DNA of 64,000 nucleotides from Gongronella butleri (GCA_025201375.1 JAIWZP010000001.1:1102501-1166500), one strand, 5' to 3'. Positions 27,261 through 40,500 are shown, counted from the first letter of the stretch. Made by a program: numbers and translations. Notes: a model not told the origin generated them from the sequence alone.

Positions 27261-28649
27261 AAGCAAAAATCGAGGTTTGATCTGGCCGTTGACGAGAAAA
27301 TCGATACCTACTGTATTTCTCTAGAAAATCACCATTTCGATTCTGGGGCGTTCAATTGTTTTTGATCACGCTGAAAACTTGCACACGGCAAGAAAAGTGC
27401 ACAACAAATATTTTATCCCAGTCTGGCAAAGCCGATGCGCAATCTTTGTGCACCTGCGGCGCCAAATTTAAAATTTCAACACCAATTTTCTCGGGAAGGA
27501 ACGATGTAACCCACGGCAAGTTTGCAGTAATACAAGATGCAGAATGCGATTTTCTGTCAAATGAGACCAGTTTCACTGACTTGCGATGAAAACTGGTCGA
27601 GAAATTCAAGTTTCTAAAATTTGACGTTGATCGAATTTTTCTCGGGACCTGCCAAGTCAACCCCCGATTTTTATGACAGATTTGCTTAGAAAGAGGGGAC
27701 CAAAGCATCTAATAACATGACTCTCAAAGCGCTGGCGTGTTGGTTGCCAAACGAATTTGCCTTTTCTGTCTGGGATTGAACCTCTCAAGCGGGGTACCCT
27801 CCAGATGCATTTTGACTTGACCAACTTGTCAAATTTGGCATTGATCTGGATGATGCGCAGCAGATCAGACCTGCATTTAAGCTCAGTTGCACACACGCTC
27901 TGACGTGTGATGCCTGACATCTAATTCGCCTCATAGCCTATTTCCATAGCCTATTTAAACGTCTCTTTCCCCTCTATTTTCCCTTTCTTTTCTCTCTCTC
28001 TCACTTTTGACATAAAAAGCTACCTTTAGTCCTATCATTTGTCCTTTCTCATTCACACAACTTTTTTTTCCGAAATTCGAAAAAAATAATTTCACCATCA
28101 AGCAAAGACTTGTCGCAACGCCACGAAACTTTCCCAACTATGATAATTTGCTCCTCTCTTTTCAGAAAAAAATTAAAATACCGATGTCAATCGGCTTGTT
28201 CGGCGAGAAACTTGACATTGCTGAAAATTTGGCTGTAGCGCGTTTTGCAAAAAATATTTCGCGCTAAGATCATGCTTCAATCATCGCAAAATTTTACCAA
28301 ATGGGCGATTTGCATCTCTTTGTTCAGAAAAACATTAAAATACGGAGGTCGGTCAGGCGATTGTCGAGGTAATCGCCAATTTCACGAAATTGTGCAAATT
28401 CAATCTGAACGTCAAAAATCGGGGTCGGATCAATGCCAAAGAAGTCCCATTTGATAATTTCCGCGCGTTTATTTTTAAAAATCAAAAGTCAACCAGGCCA
28501 AGTTGTCGATAATTTTGAAAATACGGTACGATCATTTTCTACGTAACGATTTTCGCAAATCGAATCTTAAACACTACGAACAATGGTCAGATCACCTCCA
28601 AAACAGTTTTATTAGGAGGTTTCGTCGCGTCCTTTACAGTATCATCATG

Positions 28650-30060
28650 GCGTTAAAACCAGAGGTTCGTTGAGTCGTTGTGCAGATGAACTCAAAATAT
28701 CGATGTTTCACAAATTCAGCAGTTCTCTCGAAATATTTCGTGGATCGGAATCAAACTGATGATACCTTTCGAAAGAGACGCGCTCGTAGATCATTTTTAA
28801 AATGTTTGGTCGCTCGATGTGTGACCTCTGTACGCTTGTAAAAGTCGTTCAAACATAACAAAAATTTTCAACCTCGATGCTCTCAACAACTGATTAGACG
28901 ACACACGGCGCTTTTAACGTGTCGAAGGCGACTGTTGAGTCTCTATCGAATGAGACCAGTTTCATTGATGGATGGCTAAAACTCGCAGAGAAAATCCACT
29001 TTTTCAACAAAATCTTTGATCGCGATTTGCTCGACAACAATCTTGTCGATCCTCGGTTTTTCTTGCAGATTTGATAACAACAAAAAACAGGGAGTACAGT
29101 AAAACATCTGATGGGATGACTTGCAACGCGCTAGCTTGGGTTTTAACTTTTTGCATCGGTCATTTTTTCACCAGGCCGCAGCCCACATCAGCGCACACAC
29201 ATGTGCAAAATAGAAAAGCAAAAAAAAAAGAAAAAATAAAAATTCCATGCAATCCACAACCTTAATTTGGAAGGGTCAAACCTTAAATTTTTGCAAAAAA
29301 AATCTTGCCCAGAGTAGGCAATTTTTCTCAGTCGATCGCCGTTCATGCGTCACTCTTTGCGCTTTTTTCTAAAGTCGAGGCAACTTGCCCTTTTGTCTAC
29401 CAATAGCAAATGGTCGGAGTTACCTGTTTGGGATGCATTGATCACTCGGAGTTCGAAATTTCCCAAAATTGGTATCTTCTGAGATTGAAATGTGTGACCC
29501 CTGAGTGACCCCTGAATTTTCAAAAGTGATCGTAGTGCTTTGGGAGTTTAAGCTTTTTTGTTGCAAATTCTGCGCTGAATTCGATGCAGGTATTTTTGAG
29601 CGGGGTCGGCCATGCAGATGACGAGATGAATGAAAAATAGTACAAATATGACATTTTTGGAATTTTCTGGTGCAAAAAAAATCGGGCGGGTTCGTCTTGA
29701 ATCCTGGCAATAGTTTATGCCGTGACGCATTTTTCATTGGCGGGAAAGCAGGCTGTAAAAAAATTCTGGAGGCACAGCAGACCGCCAAAGTCTGAAAAAC
29801 ACGCTCTTTGGTTTTTAAAAGGTGAATGTGTACGTTTTTGTGCAGCGTACAGTAGCGCGACGCTTCAGGCATTGAATTGATAGCGCACGTTAGTTTCTGT
29901 CCACTGAGATCGAAAAATGCACATATCGAACGCTTTGCTTGTGTGCAAATATCCAAAACGGATGAAAGTCGTGTTTTTGTGCATTTTCTCGGGCACTTTG
30001 GTGAAATACGGTACACTACTGTATCATACTACAGTAATTGATTTTTTCACGCTTATCGAA
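28650..30060 (+). repeat. Dispersed repeat family B, copy B1
   Basis: Collinear with 60690-62060. Shared anchors include GTTGTGCAG (28678), TCTCTATCGAATGAGA (28940), CTTAATTTGGAAG (29261), CGCCGTTCATGCGTCACTCT (about 29338) and CAGGCTGTAAAAAAAT (29749). The distance from first to last anchor is 1071 bp here and 1142 bp in B2. No intact frame or terminal repeat was seen. Confidence 0.75.
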
Positions 30061-30677
30061 GCTCAAATTCGTGAACATGGACAGCCAGACAGAGCTGAAC
30101 CAGCATCATGTCTGCCAAATCACGATCGAAAATGCGAGTTCTCAGAGTCATTGCATGCCAGTACGGCTTTAACGATGCTATCCCAAATTCGGCCGTCAGT
30201 TGCCAGCCAGGCCGCCGAAATCTCTTCAAAACACAAGCGCTTTTACTGCCATTGTTCGCAGATTCGTTTGAGCATGAATTAATGCTGCTGGATTTGAGCG
30301 GGATCAGTACAGATGGAGAGAAAAAGCCCAAAACGCACATTTTGCTTTAATGCATTTTATTTGCACGAACTGCAATCCAGTCTCAATGGCACCAAAAGTT
30401 ACATCGGTCACACTCCACATTAAATACGGCGACTTTTCAAGTTTGAGCTATATCGATTAAGTGGATCACGCAAAATGAAGCTTTTAAATGGCAAATCTGT
30501 GTGTATGAAGCGAAATGGTATGTTGTGTCAATGAAAGAGACGCGCGCTTGGTCGTAGTCAGGTGCTTTTTTGGAATTGAAATTGAGCTGGCATTGAAACA
30601 CGTTTCTTTTTATTTTTGACACCCCTCTTTTTCCTTTCTTTTATTTCTTTTCCGCCAAATATAACATACACATCACT

Positions 30678-31003
30678 ATGGCGCAACCTGTGCGGTCCGT
30701 ATTATTCGATCAGAAGCAGCCGCAGGGCAACTATTACGGCGGCGGCGGCGGCGGCAGCGCGGGCAGCAGCGGCGCGGCGGATGGCGGCGACGGGCTGCAG
30801 TTTTATTCCACTAACTACAATGATCCCTCTTATATGACCACTTCATCTTACTATGCACCCGCACCGGGCGCCGCGGGCGACGCGGCCAATATGCACTTTG
30901 AGCAGCCACGCTCCTTTTGGAGCGCATTTGGCACCGGCGGTATCCCTGATGAACCACCATTGCTCGAAGAACTCGGCATCAACTTTTCGCATATCCAGGC
31001 AAA

Positions 31004-31038
<35 letters not shown>

Positions 31039-31567
31039 GTGGCACATCTTTATCCCCCCCTAACGTGTTGTCTCACGCCGCGCACACTCCCCCCTTTTTT
31101 CTATTCATTAGAGCTTGACGGTGCTAAACCCATTCAAAAAGGTGTCTGACACGATCATGGATGATGCTGATCTGGCCGGACCGCTGCTGTTCATCTTTTT
31201 GTTTGGCATCTTCCTGATGCTGTCTGGAAAGGTGCATTTTGGCTACATTTATGGCGTCGGATTGCTTGGCGTAGTGTCGATTTACCTGATTCTCAACCTG
31301 ATGGCCGAGTCTGGCATGGATTGGTCACGCACGGCGAGCGTGCTTGGGTACTGCATGCTGCCGCTGGTCCTGCTCAGCGGGTTCAGTGTCGTGCTTAACC
31401 TGGGCGGCCTCATTGGCCTTGTGCTGTCGGTGATCTCGATCTTTTGGTGCACCTGGTCCTCGTCTGCCATGTTCACGACCGTCCTGCACATGAATGATCA
31501 ACGTCTCCTTGTCGGTTACCCCGTCGGCCTCTTCTACGCCTGCTTTGCATTGATGACTGTATTCTAA
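30678..31567 (+). CDS. YIP1: Yip1/YIPF5 family Golgi membrane protein
   Basis: Rab-GTPase-interacting membrane protein acting in ER-Golgi vesicle traffic. Exons are 30678-31004 and 31112-31567; 260 residues. The cytosolic N-terminus contains a Gly/Ala stretch (GGGGGGSAGSSGAADGG), then the family signature FGTGGIPDEPPLLEELGINF and the conserved IQAKSLTVLNPFKKVS. Five membrane segments follow, beginning LAGPLLFIFLFGIFLMLSG and ending LLVGYPVGLFYACFALMTVF. The DEPPLLEELGI motif, used for Rab partners, is intact. The single intron has an A run of about 27 nt directly after the donor. It lies 211 bp upstream of the SMARCD gene on the same strand. Confidence 0.93.
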
Positions 31568-31778
31568 ACACCTTAATAAACGAAAAAAAGCGCGTTTTGC
31601 CCAGCTCGTCAATGTGTAAATCGCCAAAAAGGCGGGCCATAGGGCCAGGCAAACCTGCGGACTTTTAATCGCAAAGCACCCTTTTTGCCTTGTTTTGTTT
31701 TCTTCCCCTCGCCAATTCCCGCTCCTGGTCATTTTTTTTCTTTCTTTTTCATTTGTTTCCTTGTCAAACGCGTTCACC

Positions 31779-33382
31779 ATGATGCCTCAGCAAGGGATGC
31801 CTGCCGGCAACATTCAATACCGCAAGCGTCAGAGTGAGAATGAAGCAGTCATCAAGCACATCAAGTAAGAAATGCTAAAAGTGCACACTTTTTCGCTTGC
31901 TGACCTTGTTTTTTTTTCATATTTCATAGGCGCAAGCGACCCACTGATCGCAACATGCCTCCCAAGGTAAGGAAATACGCGGTGACACATGCGCAGCAAC
32001 GCGAAAATGGGACGCTTATCATGCAATTGCTCTTGATAGATTGAATCTTTTATCCCCGAATCGACGCTGTACACGGAATTGAGCGAGTTTGAGAAGAAGC
32101 TGGATGCGACGATCATGCGCAAACGCCTGGACGTCCAAGAGGCCGTGGGCAAACCGTCCAAGGTAAGGCCATTGAAAGAAGAAAAAAAACGCTCAGTGAT
32201 TCACATTTTTCGTGTAGATCCACCGCACGCTACGCATCTTTATATCCAACACGGCCGACGAGCAGCCTCACAACCGAACAGAAGATAGCAAGACACCGCC
32301 CTCGTGGACGCTCAAAGTCGAGGGCCGCCTGTTGGACGTAAGCGCGTTTAATTGGCAAAATAGGAGCAAACGAGACTAAAATGGCTTTTCTTATAGCCGA
32401 TCATCCCGACAAAGAGGGCCAACCCCGTGCAAAAGTTCACGTCGTTCTTCAGATCGATTGTGGTAGAGCTTGACCGCGATCCCAATCTGCACACGGATGG
32501 CAACATCATCGAATGGCGCAAACAGCCGGATGCCACGGAGCACGACGGCATCGAGATCAAGCGCAGCGGTGACACAAACGTCAATGCGCGCATCATCCTC
32601 GATCTCGACTACAACCCAGCCAAATACAAGGTCAGCGAAGCTCTGTCGCAATTGATACACGTCAAACTCGACACACGGCCACAAATCATCATGGAGCTGT
32701 GGAATTACATCAAGGTAAAAGAACGAAAAATAAATATAGGCGATGTTACCGCCACTCACCCCCCCTTTTTTTTTTAGAATCACAAGCTGCAAGACAATGA
32801 GGACAAGCGCGTGATTCATTGCGACGAGGCCCTGAAACAGGTATTTTTTATTTTATTTTGCAAATTTCTCTTGATTGATGACCATTGACGCGTCCTTTTT
32901 TCTCTTTTTCTCCCGACACAGCTGTTTGGCGCGCCGCACATCCAGTTCTCGGCGCTGACGGAGCTGATCAACCCGCACATTGCGCCGCCAGACCCCATTG
33001 TGCTGAATTATACCATCCGCGTCGACAAGGACTTTTACCAGTGCCCCCAGGCGTTTGACGTCGAGGTGGAGCTGGACAGCGTGCTGCGCCAAAAGATGCT
33101 GTCGCAAGTGTCTTCACAGCAGGTGCAAAAGCAGATCATGGAGCTGGACGACAAGATTGTACAGTGCGTCCAGAGTATCAACAATTCCAAGATCAAGCGT
33201 GACTTTTTGCTGCAGTTCTCAAAGCACCCCGTCGAGTTCATCAACAAGTGGGTCGCCAGCCAGGCTCGCGACCTCGAGGTCATCCTCGGGGAAAGCAAGG
33301 TCAATCTCGAGGAAATGCGCCAAACAGACTTTTACAAGCAGTCCTGGGTCAAGGAGGCTGTCTTCCACTACCTCACCTCCAA

Positions 33383-33420
<38 letters not shown>

Positions 33421-33541
33421 ACAGCGCTCATCGTGAGCTTGTCGTCGTCATATTTCATATCCCCTGACACGCGCTTTTTTCTTCTCTTTCTATAGACACA
33501 GCAAAAGATGCAAGAATTGCTGGGCGTACAGCAGCACCACC

Positions 33542-33575
<34 letters not shown>

Positions 33576-33627
33576 GCAAATGCATCACATGCAAGGCATG
33601 CCTGGCCAGCCGCCCATGTATCGTTAA
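31779..33627 (+). CDS. SWIB-domain subunit of SWI/SNF-type remodeller (SMARCD/Snf12/Rsc6)
   Basis: Accessory subunit of SWI/SNF or RSC chromatin remodelling complexes. Eight exons: 31779-31864, 31930-31966, 32040-32162, 32218-32337, 32397-32714, 32778-32840, 32922-33383 and 33496-33627; 446 residues, all phases closing. The N-terminal family block reads KRKRPTDRNMP, then FEKKLDATIMRKRLDVQEA and RTLRIFISNTADEQP. The SWIB/MDM2 fold spans about residues 195-275 (LDLDYNPAKYKVSEALSQLI, MELWNYIKNHKLQD, and FGAPHIQFSALTELINPHI). A C-terminal helical region (FLLQFSKHPVEFINKWVASQ) and a Gln/His/Met-rich tail end the protein. Sequence does not tell SWI/SNF from RSC. Several introns contain ACGCG and long A runs. 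Stop codons of this gene and the next are 73 bp apart. Confidence 0.92.
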
Positions 33628-33700
33628 ATTTGCACGATCCATCCCTTTTCCATCAATAAATCCAAATTTTCTCTTTTTTTTTATTTTCTTTTTTTCTCTA

Positions 33701-34887
33701 TCATGTCCAAAATTGAATGCATGCCGGCTCGGGATGATCGACAATGTGCAGGAACGAGAGCTTGCCGCTGGTCGCGTCGATGGAAAACACCGACACCGTA
33801 TCGGTGTGCTGAAATTAAAAAAAAAAAGTGTGTGAGCGGCCTCCGTCATCGCTCTCTATCCATGAATTGACTCTTTTTTTACCTGATTGCCGACGAGAAG
33901 GAACTTGCCGGTAGGGTCAAAGTTAAAGTGGCGCGGGTGCTTTCCGCGTGTGGACTCGTTTTGGACAAAGGACAGCTTGCCTGTGCGATCGTCAATGTAA
34001 AAGACGGAAAGCGAGTCGTGGCCGCGCAGGGTCACGTACAAGTAGCGTCCGTTGGGGTGGACGAGGATCTCTGAGCCAAGCCAGCCGGGCTGGGCCTTGA
34101 CGTCGGGTGGCAAAGCGCTGATGCGCTGGACGAGGTGGAATTTGCTGTTGAGCAGGTCCAATTCCAGCATGAACAGCTCGTTGGACAATTCGCCCATGAC
34201 GTAGGCGAAGCTGCGCATGTTGGGGGCGAATGCGATGTGACGTGGACCGGTGCCTTCAGGGAACTTGAATTGGTCGGCAGGCGCCATGCCCATGGCCAGA
34301 GTGCCCGTGCCATTGTTACCGCGCGAGTCATAATCATACATGACGGCAGAGTCGCAGCCGAGATCCATCACAATCGCCTTGCGCCGCTCCATCGGGTCCA
34401 GATCAATGGAATGCGCATGTGGCGCTTCCTGCCGCTTAGGCACCGCGTGCGTCGCCTGCATCCCCATCTTGCTGTGGTCAATCACAGACAGCGCATCGCC
34501 AAGTCCATCCGCGCACGAAAGTAGGTACAAAGAGCTCGTCCCGCTCGAGTAGTTGGCAACAAGTACATGATGACCCCAAATCGACACATAGCATGGATTG
34601 TGACCATGCGACGCCACACTGTTGATCAATTGCAACTCGCCAGACCGCTGGTCGCGACGGTACGCGGAAACAAAGCCAGTGCTCTTATCGCCATTGAATT
34701 CATCCGTCTCATTCACGCAAATCACCAGCTGACTCGACGGATGGAACGCCAAAAACGTCGGGTGCGCGCACTCGGCCACCACCTTGCCATTCAAAAGCGC
34801 GCCAGTCGTCGTGTCAAAGTCGTACAGATAAATACCCTTGCCAGAACGCTCCGTATAGCCCGAAATATAAACAGGGACCGTCGTCAT
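33701..34887 (-). CDS. Seven-bladed beta-propeller lactonase family protein
   Basis: Member of the lactonase/6-phosphogluconolactonase-type propeller family (YbhE type). Exons (minus strand) are 34887-33883 and 33808-33701, giving 370 residues, the usual size. Family landmarks: YISGYTERSGKGIYLYDFD, ECAHPTFLAFHPSSQLVICV, VASHGHNPCYVSIWGHHVLV, ANYSSGTSSLYLLS, HAHSIDLDP, GTGPRHIAFAPN, ILVHPNGRYLYVTLRGHDSL and HPRHFNFDPTGKFLLVGNQ. Fungal relatives include carboxy-muconate cyclases, so hydrolysis of 6-phosphogluconolactone is possible but not shown. There is no signal peptide. The second exon supplies the last strand (HTDTVSVFSIDATSGKLSFL). The gene converges on SMARCD. Confidence 0.85.
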
Positions 34888-37570
34888 ATTTGTGTTTGTT
34901 TGGTAAAAAAAAGAAAAAAAGAAAAGAAAAAGAGGGAAACGGGACTCAGAAGAAAAAGCGACCAAAAATAGGAGAGCGACGGCAAGTCAAAAAAAAGGGG
35001 TCCAACCATTCAGGCTCCTATTTCCCGGCCGCCATTTGCCATTGCCCCAGACGCGCCGCCCTGATTATGTAACCAACCAGTGTTTCCTTTTCCAAACTTA
35101 AATTTGATTTTCGCCAACGCGTCAAAACGACCAGCATTGGCTCTCCATCGTGCCACTGGCATCTCCAGCGTCGGCATAACATTGTAAAATAAAAGTGGAA
35201 TGCGCGAGTGACGAAAAATTGGCACGTCAGCAGAAGAGCGTAATATATGAATGGATCATTTTGAAGGAAGCATCCATTTGAACTCGACAACCAGATGCAC
35301 TAAAATATCAAAAAGCATCCTGTTGTCATAGCGAGCAAGTATGCTTTAAAAAAAAGTTCCTGGGTATAAGGGCAGGCCAGCAAACTCTGAAAAACAGATT
35401 CTTTGGTGTTTAAAAGGTAAACATATTTAGTTTTTGTGAAATTTGGCGCGGTGCCTCAGGCATAGAAATGATACCACGCGTTAGTTTCTGTTCATTGAGA
35501 TTGAAACATGGACGGATCAAACGCTTTATTTGTGTGAAAAAATTCAATACGGATGAAAATCGCTCTTTTGTGCATTTTCTCGGGTTCATTACAATACTGA
35601 CTGATTCTTTTTCAGGTTTGCGACAGCTTATATTTGTGAATACGGACAGGTAGGCAGAGCCGAATTAGTATCATCTCTGCCAATTAAAATCGAAAATACG
35701 AGTTTTCAGAGTCATTGCACTTGAAGTCTTAAAAATCTTAACGCGCTCTCCCCAAAACACGTGCGCTTTTATCGTCTTTGATCACAGATTCATTTGAGGT
35801 GACTCGCGTGCCGATACGTTGAGCCATTGTTGCGTATGCTAACAAAATGGAAAAGGCCTTACCCCCTTTTGCAGGGCGCGTCCTTCGGATCTTGTTCATC
35901 CGGTCCTATATTTGAACTAGAAGATGATGAACACAAACCTTCAACGATGTCAATTTTTTTCAGTGATCGGATAGCTCAGTCCCGAGATATGCATTTTGCA
36001 TAAATCCAGGGCCAAATCAACCTCGCGAAGGCTAACTCGCTGAAAACTTGACGCGATGTCTCCAAACTACAAGCGCTTTTACCGCTTTTGGCCTCTGTTT
36101 CATTTGAGGTAACTTACGCGTCGAGGCGATGAGCCGTTGGCGCGGTACGAGACCAAATGGTGGTGATATACCCCCTTTACGCCTATGTAACTGGCGCTTC
36201 ATCAGAAACTTGTTCATCTAGGCCCAAATTTGGATCAGTTGTGAGTAGATCCAGTTCTTCAACGGCGTTAATTTTTTTCGTGAATCGGATCACTCAGTCT
36301 CGAGAAATATTGAGATTCGTGTTTGCTAGTGAAACCCCAGTGTCAAGTAATATTTTACGCGTTCCTCCCGATGAGCAGGACCACCTGGCTCCAAATTTAA
36401 ACTAGTGGTGACTCGTCCCAATAATTCAATGATTCCAAGTTTTTTTTCGCAAATCGGATCACTCAGCCATGAGAAAATGCATTTTGCATGAATTCAGGGC
36501 TAATTCAGGATCAAAATGATCCCTGAAGGCTTTCTCGCCGAGAATTCGACGCGATGTCTCCTAACTACAAACGCTTTTACCGCGTTTAACCGCTGATTCA
36601 TTTGAGATGTCTCACGTGTCGGGGCACTCAGTCGTTGCCGCCGTACGAGACCAACTGGTGGTAAATTTACCCCCTTTACGCGTATGAAACTGGCGCTTTA
36701 TCAGAAACTTGCCCATCTGGGCCTAAATTTGGACCAGTTGATGGTAAACCCAATTCTTCAGCGGCCCCAATCTTTTTTCGCGAATCGGATCCTCAGTCGC
36801 TAAAAAGCTCGAGATTCGTGTTTGCTAGTGAAAACCCAGGTCTGGACCCATCGCGAGCACTGGGCCGTAGCTCATCCCGTGACGAGTGACGCGTCTTTCA
36901 TCCGCGGGCAGGCAGGCTGTAAAAACAATTTCTGGAGGCACAGCGAGCCGACAAAGTTCCGAAAACTCCCTTTTTCGTTTTTCAAAGGCAAATGTGTACT
37001 CTTTTTAAAAAGTGCAACATCATGTTTCAGTATGATAGAATGTATGGTATGATGCTGTACAAAATCCAGGCATCATCACAGTGCTCTGATGGCGCAGTCG
37101 CGCAAAAGACTCAAAAAAGATAAAAAAGTGTATTTTCATTTCAATTGGATGCATAGTCATTGGGAAAAAGGTAAAGAGTAAAAAGAGAAAGTCAAAAAAT
37201 GTGTACATAGACGCGAGAGGAGGGGGAAGTGCAAAAGAGCAATATAAAAAAGGGAAATCAAACAAATAAACACGTTTTACAAAAGGGGGGGGGACAAAAA
37301 GGAGGAACGGGAGGGAACAAAGGACAGGACTGGCGACAGAGGATGGAATGGATGTATGTGTGCGCAATGGGTGTGTGCGTGTAAAAAAAAAAAAAAAGGC
37401 GAGAGACAAGGGCGAAAAGGCGGCTTTGGACTAGACTAGATGGTAGATGTATACATAATGTGGCAAAAAAAAAGTGTGTGTGCGTGTGTATGTGTGTGAG
37501 GGAGAGTACAAGGACGGGAAGAGATCAAAAAATAGAGAGGGAGGAGCTTGTGGTGTTGAGACAGGGCATC
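34888..37570. other. Repeat-bearing intergenic region
   Basis: About 2.7 kb with no supported gene. It holds a partial family B-like piece (35370-35850), a tandem duplication of about 0.5 kb units (35880-36850), a fragment with the same AGGCAGGCTGTAAAA block as B1/B2 (about 36908), and the 3' flank of the Pumilio gene with GT-rich microsatellite (37470-37500). Confidence 0.6.
35880..36850 (+). repeat. Two diverged tandem units of about 499 bp
   Basis: GATGTCTCC recurs at 36055 and 36553, GTACGAGACCAA at about 36144 and 36643, and GAGATTCGTGTTTGCTAGTG at 36312 and 36811: a constant offset of 498-499 bp. Related single pieces lie near 27000, 30190 and 35740. The units share GGATCACTCAG and CGCTTTTACCGC elements and carry no conserved frame. 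Confidence 0.8.
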
Positions 37571-40500
37571 TCAGGCCAAAGGGCTTTCAGGGTGGGTATT
37601 GTTCAACGCACTGGCCATGGCGGCGTGCTCTTGCTGCTCTCGCTCGCGCAAAATCTGCTTTTCAACCTCAAGACATGCTACAATGAAAAGAAAAAAAAGG
37701 GGTCAATGAGCTCTTTTTTTTTTTTTTAAAAAAAAAAACAAGGGGAGGTGGTCTTACTGCTGATCAGATGCTTGCCATAGGTATACTTTTTGAGACCTGG
37801 GAGATACGGTTTGATCTTGCTGACGAGGATTTCGCGCTGCGGCCCGTCGACGACGTCCAACATTTTTTGCACAACGTAATTGGCGTACTAAAAGTGCAAA
37901 GGGCGGGGTCAATGCTTAACATGATCCCCTTTTTTCTCTTTTGCCTGAATTCTTACCTGATCCTTCATCATGGTCATGAGCGGGTAGGTGCCGTCCTGAC
38001 GCGTTTGGAGGACCTCGTCAATGAGGGCAGAGCGCTCATGCTTTGAGGCAAAGGCGACGCATTTTTCGACGACGTTGCTTGCAAACTTGTGTTTTGAGAG
38101 CTGGAGGACGTGGCCGTGAATTTTGGAGATGATCATGGCTTTGTCCTGTGCGTGGCCATGTTCGAGGATGTGCTGGATGACGTAATTGCCGTATTGATCC
38201 TGCACGAGGGGCGATGTGGATTTGTGAAGCTCGTCGAGCAGGCGCGCGGTCTGCTTTTCGGGGCAGTGTTCAAACATGCGCTGGATGACGCGGCAGCCAT
38301 AGGGGTGTGTGGCCAGATTATACACTTGGCCGTGGAACGTGTCGATGATGAATTGGATGTGTTCGACAGGGACGCGCTCAATGGCCTTTTGCACGACGTG
38401 ATTGCCGTTTTGGTCCTTTACACATTTTAACACGTTGCCGTCCAGCTCGCGGATCAGGTGGGCTTGCTGGTCAGTGAGCACGTGCTCCAAAGCCTTTTGC
38501 ACGACGCGGCAGCCATACATTTGCAGCGACAGTGACAAGATGTGGCCGTCCATCTGCTTGGCCAAGATCGTCTTTTGGGCTTGGCTGCCTATAGCACAAA
38601 AAAAAAAAAGAAGTGGACGTGAGTTAATGCGTGTTTTTTCTTTCTTTTTTCTTTTTTCTTTTTTCAAAAGTGGGCGCGCATTTCTTACCATGCTCAAACA
38701 ACTTTTGGATGACATAATTGCCAAAGACGTCTGTCATGAGCTGGAGACAGTTGGGCAGGATCTCGTCAAAGACCATTTTCTTGTCGTCACTGGTAGCTGT
38801 TTCGAGTTTTTGTTGGATGAAGCGCGAGCCATGCTGATCGCCGCTGAATTCGACAACGTAGTGGGCAATGTCCTTTAGCTCGTATTTTTTGTTTTTGTTG
38901 TTTCTGAATTCCTCGAGCAATGGGCTGCGGATGATGGGGATCAGGTCAAAGGCGGCGGCATTGGAGGCGGCGGCGGCAGCAGCCGACGTGGACGACGACA
39001 GGTGCGTGGGCGTGCTGTACGACTCGGTCATGCGAGCATTGGCGGGCATGGCGCCAACGGCTGCTGCTGTAGCTGCTGCAGCGGCGGCGGCGGCAGCAGC
39101 ACGTGCCGACGCATTGGTGGTGGAGGTCGTGGTGGACGCGGAGCCACCATAAATGGCGGGATGCGGCTGTTGTTGCTGATTTTGAGGATGTTGATGCGGA
39201 TGGCCGTGAGTTTGATGCTGATTGGCGGCGGCCTGTGCGGCGGCAAGCATCATTTGCTGTTGTTGTTGTTGTTGCTGCTGCTGAGGATTCAAGGGAAGAT
39301 TCATTGGCGGCGCATTGGGTGATTGATTCGAATTGTAGCGCAAAAGCAGATCCGGGTGCATTTGCTGCTGACGAAGTAATTGCTCGCGCAAGAGAAGGAT
39401 TTGCTCTTGATGCATGAGGATCTGGCGCTGGCGTTGCTGGAATTGGCGCAGCATGTAGTCGTCTGCCGAGGCGTGTTGGCCGGGATGTTGCTGTTGTTGC
39501 TGATGATGGTGCGACGGAGGGGGGTAAAACGTGGAAGACGAAGCAGAAGACGAGGACGACGATGATGCAGCAAGACGGGCCATGGATGCGGCATTCTCAT
39601 CATTGTCGAGAGCAAACGAAGGCATGGATGGGTACTTTCCAATGGCCGGGCGGTGGGGATGATGATGATGGTGAGGATGTTGTTGTTGTTGCTGTTGCTG
39701 ATGTTGTTGTTGTTGTTGTTGCATCGTGGATGGATGGTCGTCCCACGCGTCGAATTGGCCCGGCACAGGCGACATGGCGGCCTGATGACCATAGGGAAGC
39801 CATTGAGCTGCTGCTGCTGCTGCTGCCGATGACGAAGTCGAAGAAGAAGAAGGCACCGTGTCCATCCACGATGGTTGCCGCTGCAATGGATGCCGCTTCA
39901 TAGGTGGTGGTGGTGGCGGTTGCTGAGAAGCGCCGTGGTGGTGATCGTCATCCAGGGCCAATGCGCCGGTTCCATACACAAGCCGTTCATACGGATCCGT
40001 GGTGTTGGCCGGTGGCGTCGAATTGGCGCGCGGCGGCGGCGACATGGTGAACGACCGCTGATGCAGAAACGCAGGACGCATGGTTGATCCAGACACGTTC
40101 GCCTTGTTCTCGTGTTGATCCTTGTCATTGGCAAAATACCGCAATTGCGCCGTTTTGAGCGGCATGCGCCCCGGCGACGTTGTCGGCGGCAACCCAGATT
40201 GCGCTTGCATCGGCATAAAAGGTGACCCTGACCGCGACAGCTGGTAAAAAAAAAAAAAAGAAAGAAAAATGAGCCACGTATGCTCTCCTTTTGCCTCTCT
40301 TGTTTTTTTTCTTACATTTGCGTCGGCCATGATGGGTGAGGGCTCCATCCATGCGGATTTAGTGTCCCTGTCCTTGTTGTCGAGGAGACCAAAGGAGGCG
40401 GCGGACGATGACGGCGACCAAACATTATTACGCGAGGGCGTTGGATCCAAAAACGATGATTTCCAAGGCATGGCATGATTATTGTTGTTGATTTCCTTTT

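Larger units (their letters stand above)
26628..30677. other. Gene-free, repeat-rich 4-kb region
   Basis: No frame here carries a recognisable domain or plausible exon chain. The region consists of diverged repeat segments: a piece of the tandem unit seen near 36 kb (about 26990-27140 and again 30180-30320), a piece matching 50400-50880 (about 27240-27720), and copy B1 (28650-30060). Clusters of TACTGTA/TACAGTA words occur at 27150-27260 and near 30010. Confidence 0.65.
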
